A stretch of 10,054 nt of DNA from Candidatus Bathyarchaeota archaeon. Lineage in GTDB: Archaea; Thermoproteota; Bathyarchaeia; Bathyarchaeales; Bathycorpusculaceae. The notes beneath the pieces are model-generated. The model had not been told where the DNA came from, made no database searches, and was given only the letters and a program-made list of their open reading frames with translations. Positions 1-7,178 of this stretch are shown here, in pieces (the stretch's first letter is position 1; each line of letters opens with the position of its first letter). The stretch spans positions 1,200 to 11,253 of the forward strand of contig JAGTQT010000044.1 of the NCBI GenBank assembly GCA_018396615.1. The letters are read 5' to 3'. Made by a program: the position numbers and the translations under genes.

Positions 1-1464
1 AACCCGACAGAAGGCTTGCCCGGAGACGAGGTAAATGTGACAGGCGCATACTTCGCTTCAAACGATGCCGTAACCGTGTACTTCTTCAGCGAACCAATCA
101 TTGTTGCATCGGCATACACCAACGATAACGGAGGCTTCACAGCCACCTTCAACATTCCCCTTGATGCTGCATTGGGAACGCATACAATCAAGGCCGTTGA
201 CCAAGTGTATGGGCAATATGGGCTTCAAGCTGAAGCCTCCTTCACCGTCCACTCAGTCGCGATCAAGCCTCGAATCTCAGCCTACCTTCAAGGCGACACA
301 GTCAGCTTCTACCTGAACAGCACATTGCAGTTCGAACCTGGAACAGCCATAACTATAAAGACCACAGATCCAGTTGGAATCCCGTTCACAACATTTACGA
401 TTGACGCGGCCGACCTCGTGAACATTAGAGGGGTTTGGGCCGCACCGTACGACATGGCTACCTTACCCCTTATCATTCCAAGCGACGCCCAATTAGGCAC
501 ATGGTCGTGGAACGCAACATTTTACTTGACGCTCTATCCTGGAGAGGAGAAGAATGCAGCCGGAACATTTGAGGTTCTAGAGAAGCCTTCGCTGAACATG
601 GTTCTGGAAAGAATGGCTGAGCTAGACGTAAAGATAGAGGGTGTCCTACAGAAAGCCGACGACCTGCACCTGCTCATCCAGACCTCTAAAGGTGAGGTTC
701 TGGCTAAACTGGACGAAGTTGAGGCACGTTTAACAAACACGATTATAACAGCTAAGGGCGAGATGTTAGCCAACATCGACACCGCCGTCGGACAGATAGA
801 ATTGAGGCTCAATGAGTTGAACGCGATGATCGTGGACGTCAAAGACGACACAGTGCTTATCAAAACCGACCTTGGAACGGTCAAAGCCGACTTGGCAACT
901 GTTAAAGGCATCGTCTCCGGATTGGGCGGAGACATATCCACCATCAGAAACAGTGTAGCGTCAATACAATCAGAAATGGGCACAATTAAGGCTGAACTCA
1001 AAGCGTTGAACGGCAAAATAACTTCAGTTCAGAACGGTACTGCCACGATAGAGACCAGCATCGGCGAATTGACGGGAAACCTGACCGCGACACACGCGTC
1101 AATCAAGAACCTTAACGGAACAGTGGCAACGTTGCAGACTGATCTCGGAGAGGTTAAAGTCAGCATAAATGAGCTGGGCGCGAGAATAGCCACGGTTGAA
1201 GGGTTAAACGTTACGATAGCAACCTGTCTAGGCAGCTTTCACGGCACACTTGAATCCATAGACAGCAACATAGCAAACATACTGGTTCCAGGAATAGGAA
1301 GAATCGAAGCTTTGGTTTCAACGGCTGAAGACGCGTCCATTAGAGCCGAATCAGCCGCAACAGGCGTGTCGACAATAATGTATATGACGGTGGCTTTGGC
1401 AGCGGCAGCAACCTTGATATCAGCTGCAAACTTCCTCCAGACGAAGCGACGAGCAACAAGCTGA
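1..1464 (+). CDS. Surface protein with Ig-like domains, coiled-coil stalk and C-terminal membrane anchor (5' partial)
   Basis: The frame is open from base 1 with no credible start, so the gene begins upstream; 487 residues are visible. The first ~80 residues resemble an IPT/TIG or Ig-like beta-sandwich repeat (NPTEGLPGDEVNV at the start, LGTHTIKAVD later). A second beta-rich domain follows to about residue 195. From about 200 to 445 there is a long heptad-like alpha-helical region with Ile/Leu/Val every 3-4 residues and recurring patterns such as LGTVKADLATVKG and LNGTVATLQTDLGEVK, typical of a coiled-coil stalk. The last ~30 residues are a hydrophobic helix (MYMTVALAAAATLISAANFL) followed by KRR, a C-terminal anchor with a cytoplasmic tail. 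Several N-glycosylation sequons (NST, NAT, NGT, NLT, NVT) fit an outside location. Expected role: a stalked envelope protein, adhesin or S-layer-associated protein. The ligand is unknown. It lies just before pilus genes but has its own terminator. Confidence 0.8.
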   Translation, partial: NPTEGLPGDEVNVTGAYFASNDAVTVYFFSEPIIVASAYTNDNGGFTATFNIPLDAALGTHTIKAVDQVYGQYGLQAEASFTVHSVAIKPRISAYLQGDTVSFYLNSTLQFEPGTAITIKTTDPVGIPFTTFTIDAADLVNIRGVWAAPYDMATLPLIIPSDAQLGTWSWNATFYLTLYPGEEKNAAGTFEVLEKPSLNMVLERMAELDVKIEGVLQKADDLHLLIQTSKGEVLAKLDEVEARLTNTIITAKGEMLANIDTAVGQIELRLNELNAMIVDVKDDTVLIKTDLGTVKADLATVKGIVSGLGGDISTIRNSVASIQSEMGTIKAELKALNGKITSVQNGTATIETSIGELTGNLTATHASIKNLNGTVATLQTDLGEVKVSINELGARIATVEGLNVTIATCLGSFHGTLESIDSNIANILVPGIGRIEALVSTAEDASIRAESAATGVSTIMYMTVALAAAATLISAANFLQTKRRATS

Positions 1465-1487
1465 GGCGCGCCGCAAAACTATGCACC

Positions 1488-1495
1488 TTTTTTTT
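1488..1495 (+). terminator. T-run terminator after the surface protein gene
   Basis: Eight consecutive T, followed by CTCTT, begin 24 bases after the stop codon at 1462-1464. Archaeal RNA polymerase commonly terminates at such T-tracts without needing a hairpin. No strong stem precedes it. It separates the surface protein transcript from the ATPase gene. Confidence 0.5.
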
Positions 1496-1650
1496 CTCTT
1501 CAAACCTCGGTTTAACAGCATAGATTTGACTACTTTGGCTGTTATGGGCTCGCCAAGATGCTTTCAGCGGTTCCAAAAAAGGCTGTTTCCTCTCGGTAAT
1601 GCTTCCGTTTTGTTAGACAAGAAGTTGAAAGATGAAGTTAAATCATTCTT

Positions 1651-1662
1651 TCCCCTTAAAAA
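1651..1662 (+). promoter_or_regulatory. Possible TATA/BRE promoter for the secretion ATPase gene
   Basis: TCCCCTTAAAAA ends 24 bases before the GTG start at 1687. The TTAAAAA core is a fair archaeal TATA element at the distance expected for a leaderless transcript. No Shine-Dalgarno-like sequence lies before 1687, which agrees with leaderless initiation. The match is modest. Confidence 0.35.
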
Positions 1663-1686
1663 CTCCTGCGCTCCTCGTCTTTCGGT

Positions 1687-3249
1687 GTGTTTGGCTTGAA
1701 GCTTCCGTTCTTCAGGTTGAAGGCTGAGGACTTCGTGGGGAAGGCTGAGGATTTGAGGTTTAGGGTTGAACCTCTAGCTGCTGTTGTTCAAGGTGAAGTG
1801 CTGGACAAGTATGAAGTTGATCAAGCAACAGTCTTCATATTGGAACATGATGGTAAAGGCTTCTACGTTGTCGGCGAACCCGAGCTCAGCCCTGAAGAGC
1901 AGAGGATCTACAGCCTTCTCGTGGAGAGCCTTTTCTACTCGCTCAGGCCAGCTGCAAGGCTTGAAGACCCCTTGAAGTATGTGGAGGGCTTCATATGGGA
2001 AGCCGCAGAAGACCTTGGAATAGTTAAGGCCGTGCAAGAGGGTTTCCAGAAGTACAGGTACTATATCTCCCGGGACGCCTTCAGCTACGGTCCAATACAT
2101 GTGCCTATGACCGACCCAGACGTGGAAGAGATCTCATGTACTGGCTACGGGACGCCAGTGACGATCATCCACAGGCGCTTCACGGAATATGACTGGCTCG
2201 ATACAAATGTAGCCTTCCAGAGCGAGGACAACCTCAGAAACTTCGTCCAGCGTTTGGCCCAGAGGACTGGCAAGAGCGCGACCGTAGCCATACCCTTCAC
2301 GGACGCCATGTCTAAGGAAGGCCACAGGTTGGCTGTGACGTTCGCGGATGAGGTCACGCTTCCAGGCTCAACATTCTGCATCAGGAAGTTCCCCGAGTTG
2401 CCGCTCAGTATGGCTCACCTGCTCAAGATTGGAACTTTGACGCCTCTCCTAGCAGCCTACCTCTGGCTTCTCATAGAGTACCGAGGCTTCGTAATGGTTC
2501 TTGGACCCATGGGAAGCGGGAAAACAACTCTGGGGAACGCGTTGCTCACGATGATCAGCCCGACGCTCAAAATCGCTACGATAGAAGACACGCCTGAACT
2601 CAGGCTTCCACATCCGAGCTGGCAAAGGTTCAAGGCTAGGCACACGTACAGCATAACAGAAGCGAAGTACGACATTGACCTCCAAGACCTTGTGAAGCTC
2701 AGCCTGCGTTACAGGCCTGACTACATCGTTGTGGGAGAGGTTAGAGGCGAAGAGATTAGGGCGCTCATCCAAGGCGCCGCGCTAGGGCACGGGTGCGTCT
2801 GCACATTTCACGCTGAAGGCCCAGAAGCGGCTCTTGTACGGATGCGCAGTCCACCCATGGATGTGCAGGAAGGCGGGTTGATGCTGATCTGGTGCTTCGC
2901 GTTGCTCAACAGGGTTAAGACGGCTGAAGGCAAAGTTGTCAGGCGAGTCTTAGAGGCAACGGAAGTTGAGCCTAAAGACGGTAAGCTATCCTTAAAGCGC
3001 GTCTTCACCTGGGACGCTAGAACCGACGGCTTCACGCCTACAAGCGCAGAGGAGGTTGTGAAACGGAGTTACAGGCTGAACGCGGTTATGAGGCTTACAG
3101 GCTGGGATGAAGGGGAACTCGCCGATGAACTGAGCCGTAGAGCCAAGTATCTCGGGAAAGTTGTTGATGGAGGCATGCTTAGCTACCCCGAGTTCTCAGA
3201 AACCATCAGAAGGTTTTACATTTCAGGCGCGAGGAGGCAGAACACTTGA
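1687..3249 (+). CDS. Type II/IV secretion system ATPase, FlaI/TadA family
   Basis: This is a cytoplasmic hexameric ATPase of the GspE/PilB/FlaI/TadA superfamily (520 aa, normal for archaeal members). It should power assembly of a type IV pilus-like or archaellum-like filament through the membrane protein encoded next. The N-terminal domain carries the family stretch YYISRDAFSYGPIHVPMTDP followed by VEEISCTGYGTPV (residues ~128-158). The nucleotide-binding core is complete: Walker A GPMGSGKTT (273-281, Lys279), Asp box ATIEDTPEL (297-305, Glu300/Asp301), Walker B region DYIVVGEVRGEE (345-356, Glu351) and His box GHGCVCTFHAEG (367-378). It is therefore probably active. An in-frame stop at 1657-1659 limits the start; GTG at 1687 is the first candidate and TTG at 1696 an alternative. 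No SD is seen, so it may be leaderless. Family is clear; whether the filament is a pilus, archaellum or other structure cannot be told, and no complete pilin or prepilin peptidase is in the window. Confidence 0.93.
   Translation: MFGLKLPFFRLKAEDFVGKAEDLRFRVEPLAAVVQGEVLDKYEVDQATVFILEHDGKGFYVVGEPELSPEEQRIYSLLVESLFYSLRPAARLEDPLKYVEGFIWEAAEDLGIVKAVQEGFQKYRYYISRDAFSYGPIHVPMTDPDVEEISCTGYGTPVTIIHRRFTEYDWLDTNVAFQSEDNLRNFVQRLAQRTGKSATVAIPFTDAMSKEGHRLAVTFADEVTLPGSTFCIRKFPELPLSMAHLLKIGTLTPLLAAYLWLLIEYRGFVMVLGPMGSGKTTLGNALLTMISPTLKIATIEDTPELRLPHPSWQRFKARHTYSITEAKYDIDLQDLVKLSLRYRPDYIVVGEVRGEEIRALIQGAALGHGCVCTFHAEGPEAALVRMRSPPMDVQEGGLMLIWCFALLNRVKTAEGKVVRRVLEATEVEPKDGKLSLKRVFTWDARTDGFTPTSAEEVVKRSYRLNAVMRLTGWDEGELADELSRRAKYLGKVVDGGMLSYPEFSETIRRFYISGARRQNT
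3231..3237 (+). promoter_or_regulatory. Ribosome binding site fixing the TTG start at 3246
   Basis: GAGGAGG lies 8 bases before TTG at 3246, inside the end of the ATPase gene. It supports the TTG start and translational coupling through the overlapping TTGA. Confidence 0.7.
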
Positions 3250-5267
3250 AGTTCCGGTCTAGGCTACTCATATACTTGGACCTCGCTGCCACGGTAACTC
3301 TGAGCTTCATATTTTACCACTTAACGTTTAACATTCCCACAGAATCCTTCCACTCGCCTTTGCAGGCCGCATACTCGAAACTCCTCGCATCCATACTCCT
3401 CGGATCCTCCGTTGGGCTGTCAGCTTTGCTTCTCGTGGAGGTTGCTTATAGGCTGCCGAGGAGGTTTAGGCTGACGCTTCTAACGCCCATCAAAAGACGC
3501 ATATCAAAGCCGAAGCTGACTATTGAGCCTGGGAAACCAAGGGTCAAGCCGATCTCAGAAGCCGTTTCCGCAGCCTTCATATCCAAGCATAGACGCCTGC
3601 AAAGGCTCGCTGGGAAGATAGGTATAGGCGTTGCTAGGGATGTCTTGGAGGCTGGCGAAACGTTAAGTCCTTACAGGTTTGCGGCTAAACATCTCTTCTA
3701 TGCTCTGGTAGCGTTCTTCGTCTCCGTCCCAGTAGGAGTTGCTTTAGCCCTTCTGGTTCATCCAGTCTTTCTAGCAGTCATGGCAGCACCTGCATTCCCG
3801 CTTGCCTATCCCAAGCTTAAGCTTAGAAGCGCCGTTGGGGACAGGAGGCGCGGCTTAGAAGATGAGGTTCCATTCTTCACGGTTTACGCGAGCATACTGC
3901 AGAGTGTAGGGATCAGCCTCTACAACAGCCTTCTCTCCACCGTCGGCAGAAGCGTCTTTAGGCAGGTTGAGAAGGACGCCTTGATGTGTAAACGGAATGT
4001 GGAGTTCTTCTTCAAAAGTCCAGCTGAAGCCTTAGAGGAGCTGGGTAGGCTGCATCCCAATGAGAAGATGAGAACCCTGCTGTTAGGGTACACCAGCGAG
4101 TGGAGAAGTGGAGGAGACATGGCGAGCTACTTGGAAGCCAAGGCAGACGACTACCTGAACGACATGTCGTTTAGGTGGAGGAGCTACGCTGAGAGGGCAA
4201 CGGACATTGGCGAGATGGTTATCAGCCTACTATTCGTTTTCCCCATGACGGTCCTTATGGCCGCGTTCATCTTTCCAAGCCAAGCCTTAACAATGACCAG
4301 CCTCGTTCTATCCTTGGTCATACCTTTCTTAACGGTCACCGTGTTCGGAGCCGTAAACGCTGCACAGCCCAAAACCTACAACGTCATAAGTGGAGATTTG
4401 AAGCTTAGCTTGGCTGTCGGAGCTGCCGCGTTCACCTTAGCATCCGTTTTAAGAACCCCAGTATGGTTATGCGTCGCCACAAGCCTAGCCTCAGCTTCAG
4501 CCATATACGGAGCCACAGTCCTTCTCCAGATGAGGGAGATAGGCATGCTTGAGAAGGCGCAGCCGCAGTTCCTGCGTGACGTGACGGAGTACAAGAAGAT
4601 GGGATACGACATCAACAGAGCAATCATAAAGATTGCGGAGGAGAACATTTACAACCCTGCCTTCGACAGCCTCCTGAGAGTCGTAGCTAAGCAAATAGAC
4701 CTCGGCGTCAGGATGGCTGAAGTTGAGGTTCCAACGCGAAGCTGGCTGTCAAGGATGAGCTTCTTCCTCCTAGCCGAAGTGGTCGAGTCAGGAGGAGGAA
4801 CAGCCAAATGCCTAGAAACCCTCACAAACTTCGTGAACCACGCTGTAAGGGTTAAACGTGAAACCCGAGCAAGCATGAGGCTCTACCAGTTTCTAAGCGT
4901 CTCAACCCCAATAGGCTTGAGCTTCGTCACATCTCTGATGTTCACCCTCTTAACAGCTTTCTCAGCCACTCTGGCACCCGGAGTCGAGGCTGGAATCCTA
5001 GGCGAGATAGCTCAAGTGCCACAGCAGCTCATGGACATGTGCTACATACTAGTCATAACAGCTTCAACCTGCGTAGCCCTACTGTCAACGAAGGCCGTAG
5101 ACCTAACAGCAAAGAACACTCTCTGGACAAGATTCAGATCAGAGGCGTCGAAGCGCCGTGGACTTCAGTGTACTTCATTAGGCTTGGCACAACAATCTCG
5201 ACCTCGCTTAACTGCCCCAACTCAACTCACTCTTGGAGCGGTTTCCTCTACACGTCTGGAAGAGTAG
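3246..5267 (+). CDS. Type II/IV secretion platform membrane protein, FlaJ/TadC family, abnormal C-terminus
   Basis: This is the inner-membrane platform protein that partners with the preceding ATPase to assemble pilin-like filaments. The TTG start overlaps the ATPase stop by 4 bases. Membrane helices are seen at about 8-28, 46-69, 146-189 (two), 321-343, 347-371, 385-427 (two), ~551-573 and 599-615. Two T2SSF-type cytoplasmic regions lie at about 205-320 (RGLEDEVPFFTVYASILQS, then EALEELGRLHPNEKMRTLL) and 435-550 (KAQPQFLRDVTEYKKMGYDI, then AEVVESGGGTAKCLETL). The C-terminus is odd. After TAKNTLW (~627) the product becomes a polar tail of about 45 residues that is only the out-of-frame reading of a pilin-like sequence. 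The last membrane helix usual in FlaJ-type proteins appears to be missing. The authentic part probably ends near base 5125. The truncation could be real decay, a deletion or a sequence error. Confidence 0.85.
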   Translation: MKFRSRLLIYLDLAATVTLSFIFYHLTFNIPTESFHSPLQAAYSKLLASILLGSSVGLSALLLVEVAYRLPRRFRLTLLTPIKRRISKPKLTIEPGKPRVKPISEAVSAAFISKHRRLQRLAGKIGIGVARDVLEAGETLSPYRFAAKHLFYALVAFFVSVPVGVALALLVHPVFLAVMAAPAFPLAYPKLKLRSAVGDRRRGLEDEVPFFTVYASILQSVGISLYNSLLSTVGRSVFRQVEKDALMCKRNVEFFFKSPAEALEELGRLHPNEKMRTLLLGYTSEWRSGGDMASYLEAKADDYLNDMSFRWRSYAERATDIGEMVISLLFVFPMTVLMAAFIFPSQALTMTSLVLSLVIPFLTVTVFGAVNAAQPKTYNVISGDLKLSLAVGAAAFTLASVLRTPVWLCVATSLASASAIYGATVLLQMREIGMLEKAQPQFLRDVTEYKKMGYDINRAIIKIAEENIYNPAFDSLLRVVAKQIDLGVRMAEVEVPTRSWLSRMSFFLLAEVVESGGGTAKCLETLTNFVNHAVRVKRETRASMRLYQFLSVSTPIGLSFVTSLMFTLLTAFSATLAPGVEAGILGEIAQVPQQLMDMCYILVITASTCVALLSTKAVDLTAKNTLWTRFRSEASKRRGLQCTSLGLAQQSRPRLTAPTQLTLGAVSSTRLEE

Positions 5268-5449
5268 CGAACTTCACTACTGACGAATACGATAAACCGC
5301 TGGCTTCAGGCGACACGATGATAGTCTACGTAGAAAACCCGGACAGCATCAGCGTCAACGACATCGGCGTAACAATCGGCATCACTGTATACACGGAAAA
5401 CGCGCAGTACTACGTCGAATGTAACGTCAACTCAGCTGAAAGGGCTTAA
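5126..5449 (+). pseudogene. Archaeal pilin/archaellin-like C-terminal fragment lacking its N-terminus
   Basis: In the +2 frame a beta-rich extracellular-type sequence starts around DKIQIRGVEAPWTSVYFIR and continues through FLYTSGRVANFTTDEYDKPL and GDTMIVYVENPDSISVNDIG to the stop at 5447-5449. Alternating hydrophobic strands, Ser/Thr/Asn richness and a near absence of Lys resemble the body of an archaeal type IV pilin or archaellin-like protein. Such a pilin would be expected beside an ATPase/platform pair. What is missing is the class III signal peptide and the ~20-residue hydrophobic helix. Upstream, the same frame (back to a GTG at 5039) is only a shadow of the platform gene. No start with a ribosome binding site is evident. 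I infer a 5'-truncated pilin gene joined to a 3'-truncated platform gene. Assignment as a pilin rests on context and fold-like pattern, not a signature motif. Confidence 0.45.
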
Positions 5450-5740
5450 ACCTAAAAGACGGACATCATGCCTTTAGACCGCCAGCCAAAATCAAAGTCA
5501 CCCGAGTGGTGAGACAGAAAGCCTTAAGCGCACGCCCAAGGGAGAAGTTTGGAGTTTACCCTATTTGCTGAGCGCTTTTCTGCTTCAAACCTCTCCCAGA
5601 AGGCGTGCACCAATTTTTCTCGTTTCTAAGCCCAACATAGATATTATTTATGAATGTTGAATACAGACTGAAAGAAAAAATTGCTGCTATGGTGCTTTTT
5701 ATTGTAAGTTTGAAGATTGACTCTATGATTTTAATGGATA
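5450..5740. other. Non-coding spacer between the pilus module and the secreted-protein operon
   Basis: No convincing gene lies here. The first 80 bases are GC-balanced with no feature I recognise. A long imperfect hairpin occupies 5530-5608, followed by a T-run. After about 5620 the DNA becomes clearly AT-rich up to the promoter at 5745-5760. A 51-codon open frame (5650-5805) is considered elsewhere and not called. Confidence 0.5.
5530..5618 (+). terminator. Long imperfect hairpin followed by a T-run
   Basis: Three stem blocks pair in register: GCACGCC (5530-5536) with GGCGTGC (5602-5608), GGGAGA (5540-5545) with TCTCCC (5592-5597), and GTTTG (5547-5551) with CAAAC (5586-5590). This gives 18 base pairs, a small internal loop, one mismatch and a 34-base terminal loop. 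ATTTTT follows at 5613-5618. It is a good terminator for the pilus module, or a structured 3' end. AAGCGC (5526-5531) can pair instead with GCGCTT (5572-5577), a competing fold. Confidence 0.5.
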
Positions 5741-5744
5741 GTTA

Positions 5745-5760
5745 CGAAAGTTTTATAAAT
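5745..5760 (+). promoter_or_regulatory. TATA/BRE promoter of the secreted-protein operon
   Basis: CGAAAG (5745-5750, BRE-like purine block) is followed directly by TTTTATAAAT (5751-5760), a near-consensus archaeal TATA box. The expected transcription start is about 5780, giving a short leader that still includes the GGGAG at 5785-5789. The surrounding DNA is strongly AT-rich. It is the best promoter in the window. Confidence 0.65.
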
Positions 5761-5784
5761 ATTTTTTTATATTTAATAATTCAC

Positions 5785-5789
5785 GGGAG
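5785..5789 (+). promoter_or_regulatory. Ribosome binding site for the small secreted protein
   Basis: GGGAG lies 6 bases before TTG at 5796 and 12 before ATG at 5802. The spacing favours the TTG start, but ATG two codons later is a fair alternative and changes only the first two residues. Confidence 0.5.
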
Positions 5790-5795
5790 TAAAAA

Positions 5796-6164
5796 TTGGA
5801 GATGAAGAAAAAGAACCTATTACTAGCAACGATACTCTTGCTCAGCGTCGCCGTCACCGTAAGCACGGTTCTAGCATGGGACGTGAACCACGTATTGTGG
5901 GGAGCCTATGGTCCCGCTGGGACTCAATGTATGGCTGGTGCAGCTGGAAACGTACAGAGTGGCAATTTCTACCAATGGGCACATTGGTCAGGTTTTACAC
6001 AACCTTGCCCATCATTAGGAGCTTGGTCAGAAGTAGCTGACTATACTAATGGTGCTACAGACGCCTATACATACGCAAAGTGCAAGTATAACGATGGCGG
6101 TCAAATAATCACGGATTCCACATCAACTATTCATATTCATCCCGATGGTAGTTACCATGCGTGA
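5796..6164 (+). CDS. Small secreted Trp- and Cys-containing protein of unknown function
   Basis: This 122-residue precursor is first in the operon. Residues 1-27 form a textbook Sec signal peptide: MKKK n-region, a hydrophobic core (LLLATILLLSVAVTVSTV) and a VLA cleavage site before Trp28. The mature ~95 residues are rich in Gly, Ala, Thr, Tyr and Trp (Trp28, 35, 61, 64, 77), with three cysteines (45, 71, 96) and a His-containing tail (IHIHPDGSYHA) that could bind metal. There is no lipobox and no second membrane helix, so it should be released or held outside by a partner. I recognise no family. The pattern GAWSEVADYTNGATDAYTYA faintly recalls the C-terminal half of lactococcin 972-type bacteriocins, and an ABC transporter follows in the operon, but the likeness is too weak for a name. 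Other options are a cell-surface ligand, a pheromone-like protein or a toxin. The start may be ATG at 5802. Confidence 0.75.
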   Translation: MEMKKKNLLLATILLLSVAVTVSTVLAWDVNHVLWGAYGPAGTQCMAGAAGNVQSGNFYQWAHWSGFTQPCPSLGAWSEVADYTNGATDAYTYAKCKYNDGGQIITDSTSTIHIHPDGSYHA

Positions 6165-6174
6165 TGACCATTAA

Positions 6175-7170
6175 ATGAGAACCACCATTTTTCTCTTTTT
6201 TTTATTATTTATTCTTCTGTTTTGTAGATGTTCTTGTGTTCATGGCGCGTATGACTGGTTGACGCCTGGTTCCTACGCAGTTTACGATGTTATAATGAGG
6301 GGTGTAGTGAGGCTGAATGAGACTTGCTTTATTAATGTACGTATAGGAGGGTTGCCAAATGAGACCACAGTTGCTCGTTATGGTTTCAGCGTGCTTGAGG
6401 TTGATGGCGATTATGTTTTACTAAAGGTTAGTCTTAATGAAAGCAGTGTACTTCCCGTTTTATTTAACACGTCCAGCCTTTCTTGCACAGTTTGGGTTGA
6501 CTTAGGCACTAGAGATCTTATTGACAGGGACACTGGCGTGGTCTGGGGTAAGTGCCCATTTTGGGTTTATCCTTGGGAGGCAAATACTAACGTGACAGCT
6601 TTCTACGATTTCTTAGGCTCAAGGATTACTTGGGACAACGTATCGATATTGAGTGAAGTCAAACCACTTTATGGAATAAATTCACCTTCTTTCTCTTATC
6701 TCATGCCTATAGGGTACTTCAACGACTTCGACTTCATTAACGCCTTATTCTACCCTATGCAAACATTCATTACTTTAGAAAACACTTATGAATTTTCTCA
6801 AGGGAAAATAGGCGACAAGAGTGATGTTGGCTTTGCACTGAATTTTCAGTACGATTATCATGTCGATAAGGGTTTGTTATTAATCTCTGATTATCTTTAT
6901 ACTGATGACGTTTTAACTCAAAATTTCGGCATCATGTTGCTTATAGGGTCTCTGGGTGATGTTAAACCTGATTATTCTCGGGAGAAGGCTGGCTGGATTG
7001 TCGGCTCCTTAATCATTTATGACACTAACATTTTGAGGGGCAGTGATAAGCCGACTGTTGGTGGCGGCAGCAGTTTTCCGTTGTACATTCCTTTGTTGAT
7101 TGTTGTGGTTGCGTTGTTGCCTTTGGTTTATTATGTTTACGTACGGAGGTTGTCTAAGCGTCGTTCCTAA
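6175..7170 (+). CDS. Extracytoplasmic protein with signal peptide and C-terminal membrane anchor, unknown function
   Basis: The 331-residue protein starts at ATG 6175, 10 bases after the previous stop. GTGAT at 6161-6165 matches the 3' half of the archaeal Shine-Dalgarno consensus and supports this start. Residues 1-24 form a signal peptide with an unusual CRCSC cluster (Cys17, 19, 21) near its end. Residues ~25-299 are an outside domain of alternating beta strands with Cys51, 104 and 127 and six N-glycosylation sequons (Asn48, 62, 88, 98, 139, 155). A Gly/Ser linker leads to one membrane helix (~301-323) and the basic tail RRLSKRRS, so the topology is outside body and inside tail. I do not recognise the family. 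Its place between the secreted protein and the ABC permease suggests a receptor, chaperone or immunity-like partner on the outer face of the membrane. That role is inferred from position only. Confidence 0.75.
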   Translation: MRTTIFLFFLLFILLFCRCSCVHGAYDWLTPGSYAVYDVIMRGVVRLNETCFINVRIGGLPNETTVARYGFSVLEVDGDYVLLKVSLNESSVLPVLFNTSSLSCTVWVDLGTRDLIDRDTGVVWGKCPFWVYPWEANTNVTAFYDFLGSRITWDNVSILSEVKPLYGINSPSFSYLMPIGYFNDFDFINALFYPMQTFITLENTYEFSQGKIGDKSDVGFALNFQYDYHVDKGLLLISDYLYTDDVLTQNFGIMLLIGSLGDVKPDYSREKAGWIVGSLIIYDTNILRGSDKPTVGGGSSFPLYIPLLIVVVALLPLVYYVYVRRLSKRRS

Positions 7171-7178
7171 CTGTCCTC

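Noticed and set aside
534..1016. A 160-codon open frame on the - strand inside the surface protein gene
   Set aside because: It is a shadow of the repetitive coiled-coil coding sequence, with a Ser/Leu/Pro-rich product and no start signals.
1562..1586. GCGGTTCCAA resembling a tRNA T-arm with CAGC/GCTG pairing
   Set aside because: The stem is 4 bp with a long A-rich loop, and no other tRNA arms are found on either strand.
1481..1699. A 72-codon + strand frame beginning at ATG 1481
   Set aside because: Its start is directly on the T-run terminator, it overlaps the ATPase start, and its composition is not protein-like. No ribosome binding site is seen.
5650..5805. A 51-codon open frame starting at ATG 5650 and ending in TGA that overlaps the ATG at 5802 (ATGA)
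   Set aside because: It lies in very AT-rich DNA, contains the strong TATA box and ribosome binding site of the next gene, has no ribosome binding site of its own and an amino acid content (Ile, Leu, Phe, Asn, Lys) expected from AT-rich noise.
6161..6167. GTGATGA matching a box C motif of archaeal C/D RNAs
   Set aside because: No box D or C'/D' partner is found at suitable spacing. It is better explained as stop codon plus ribosome binding site for the next gene.
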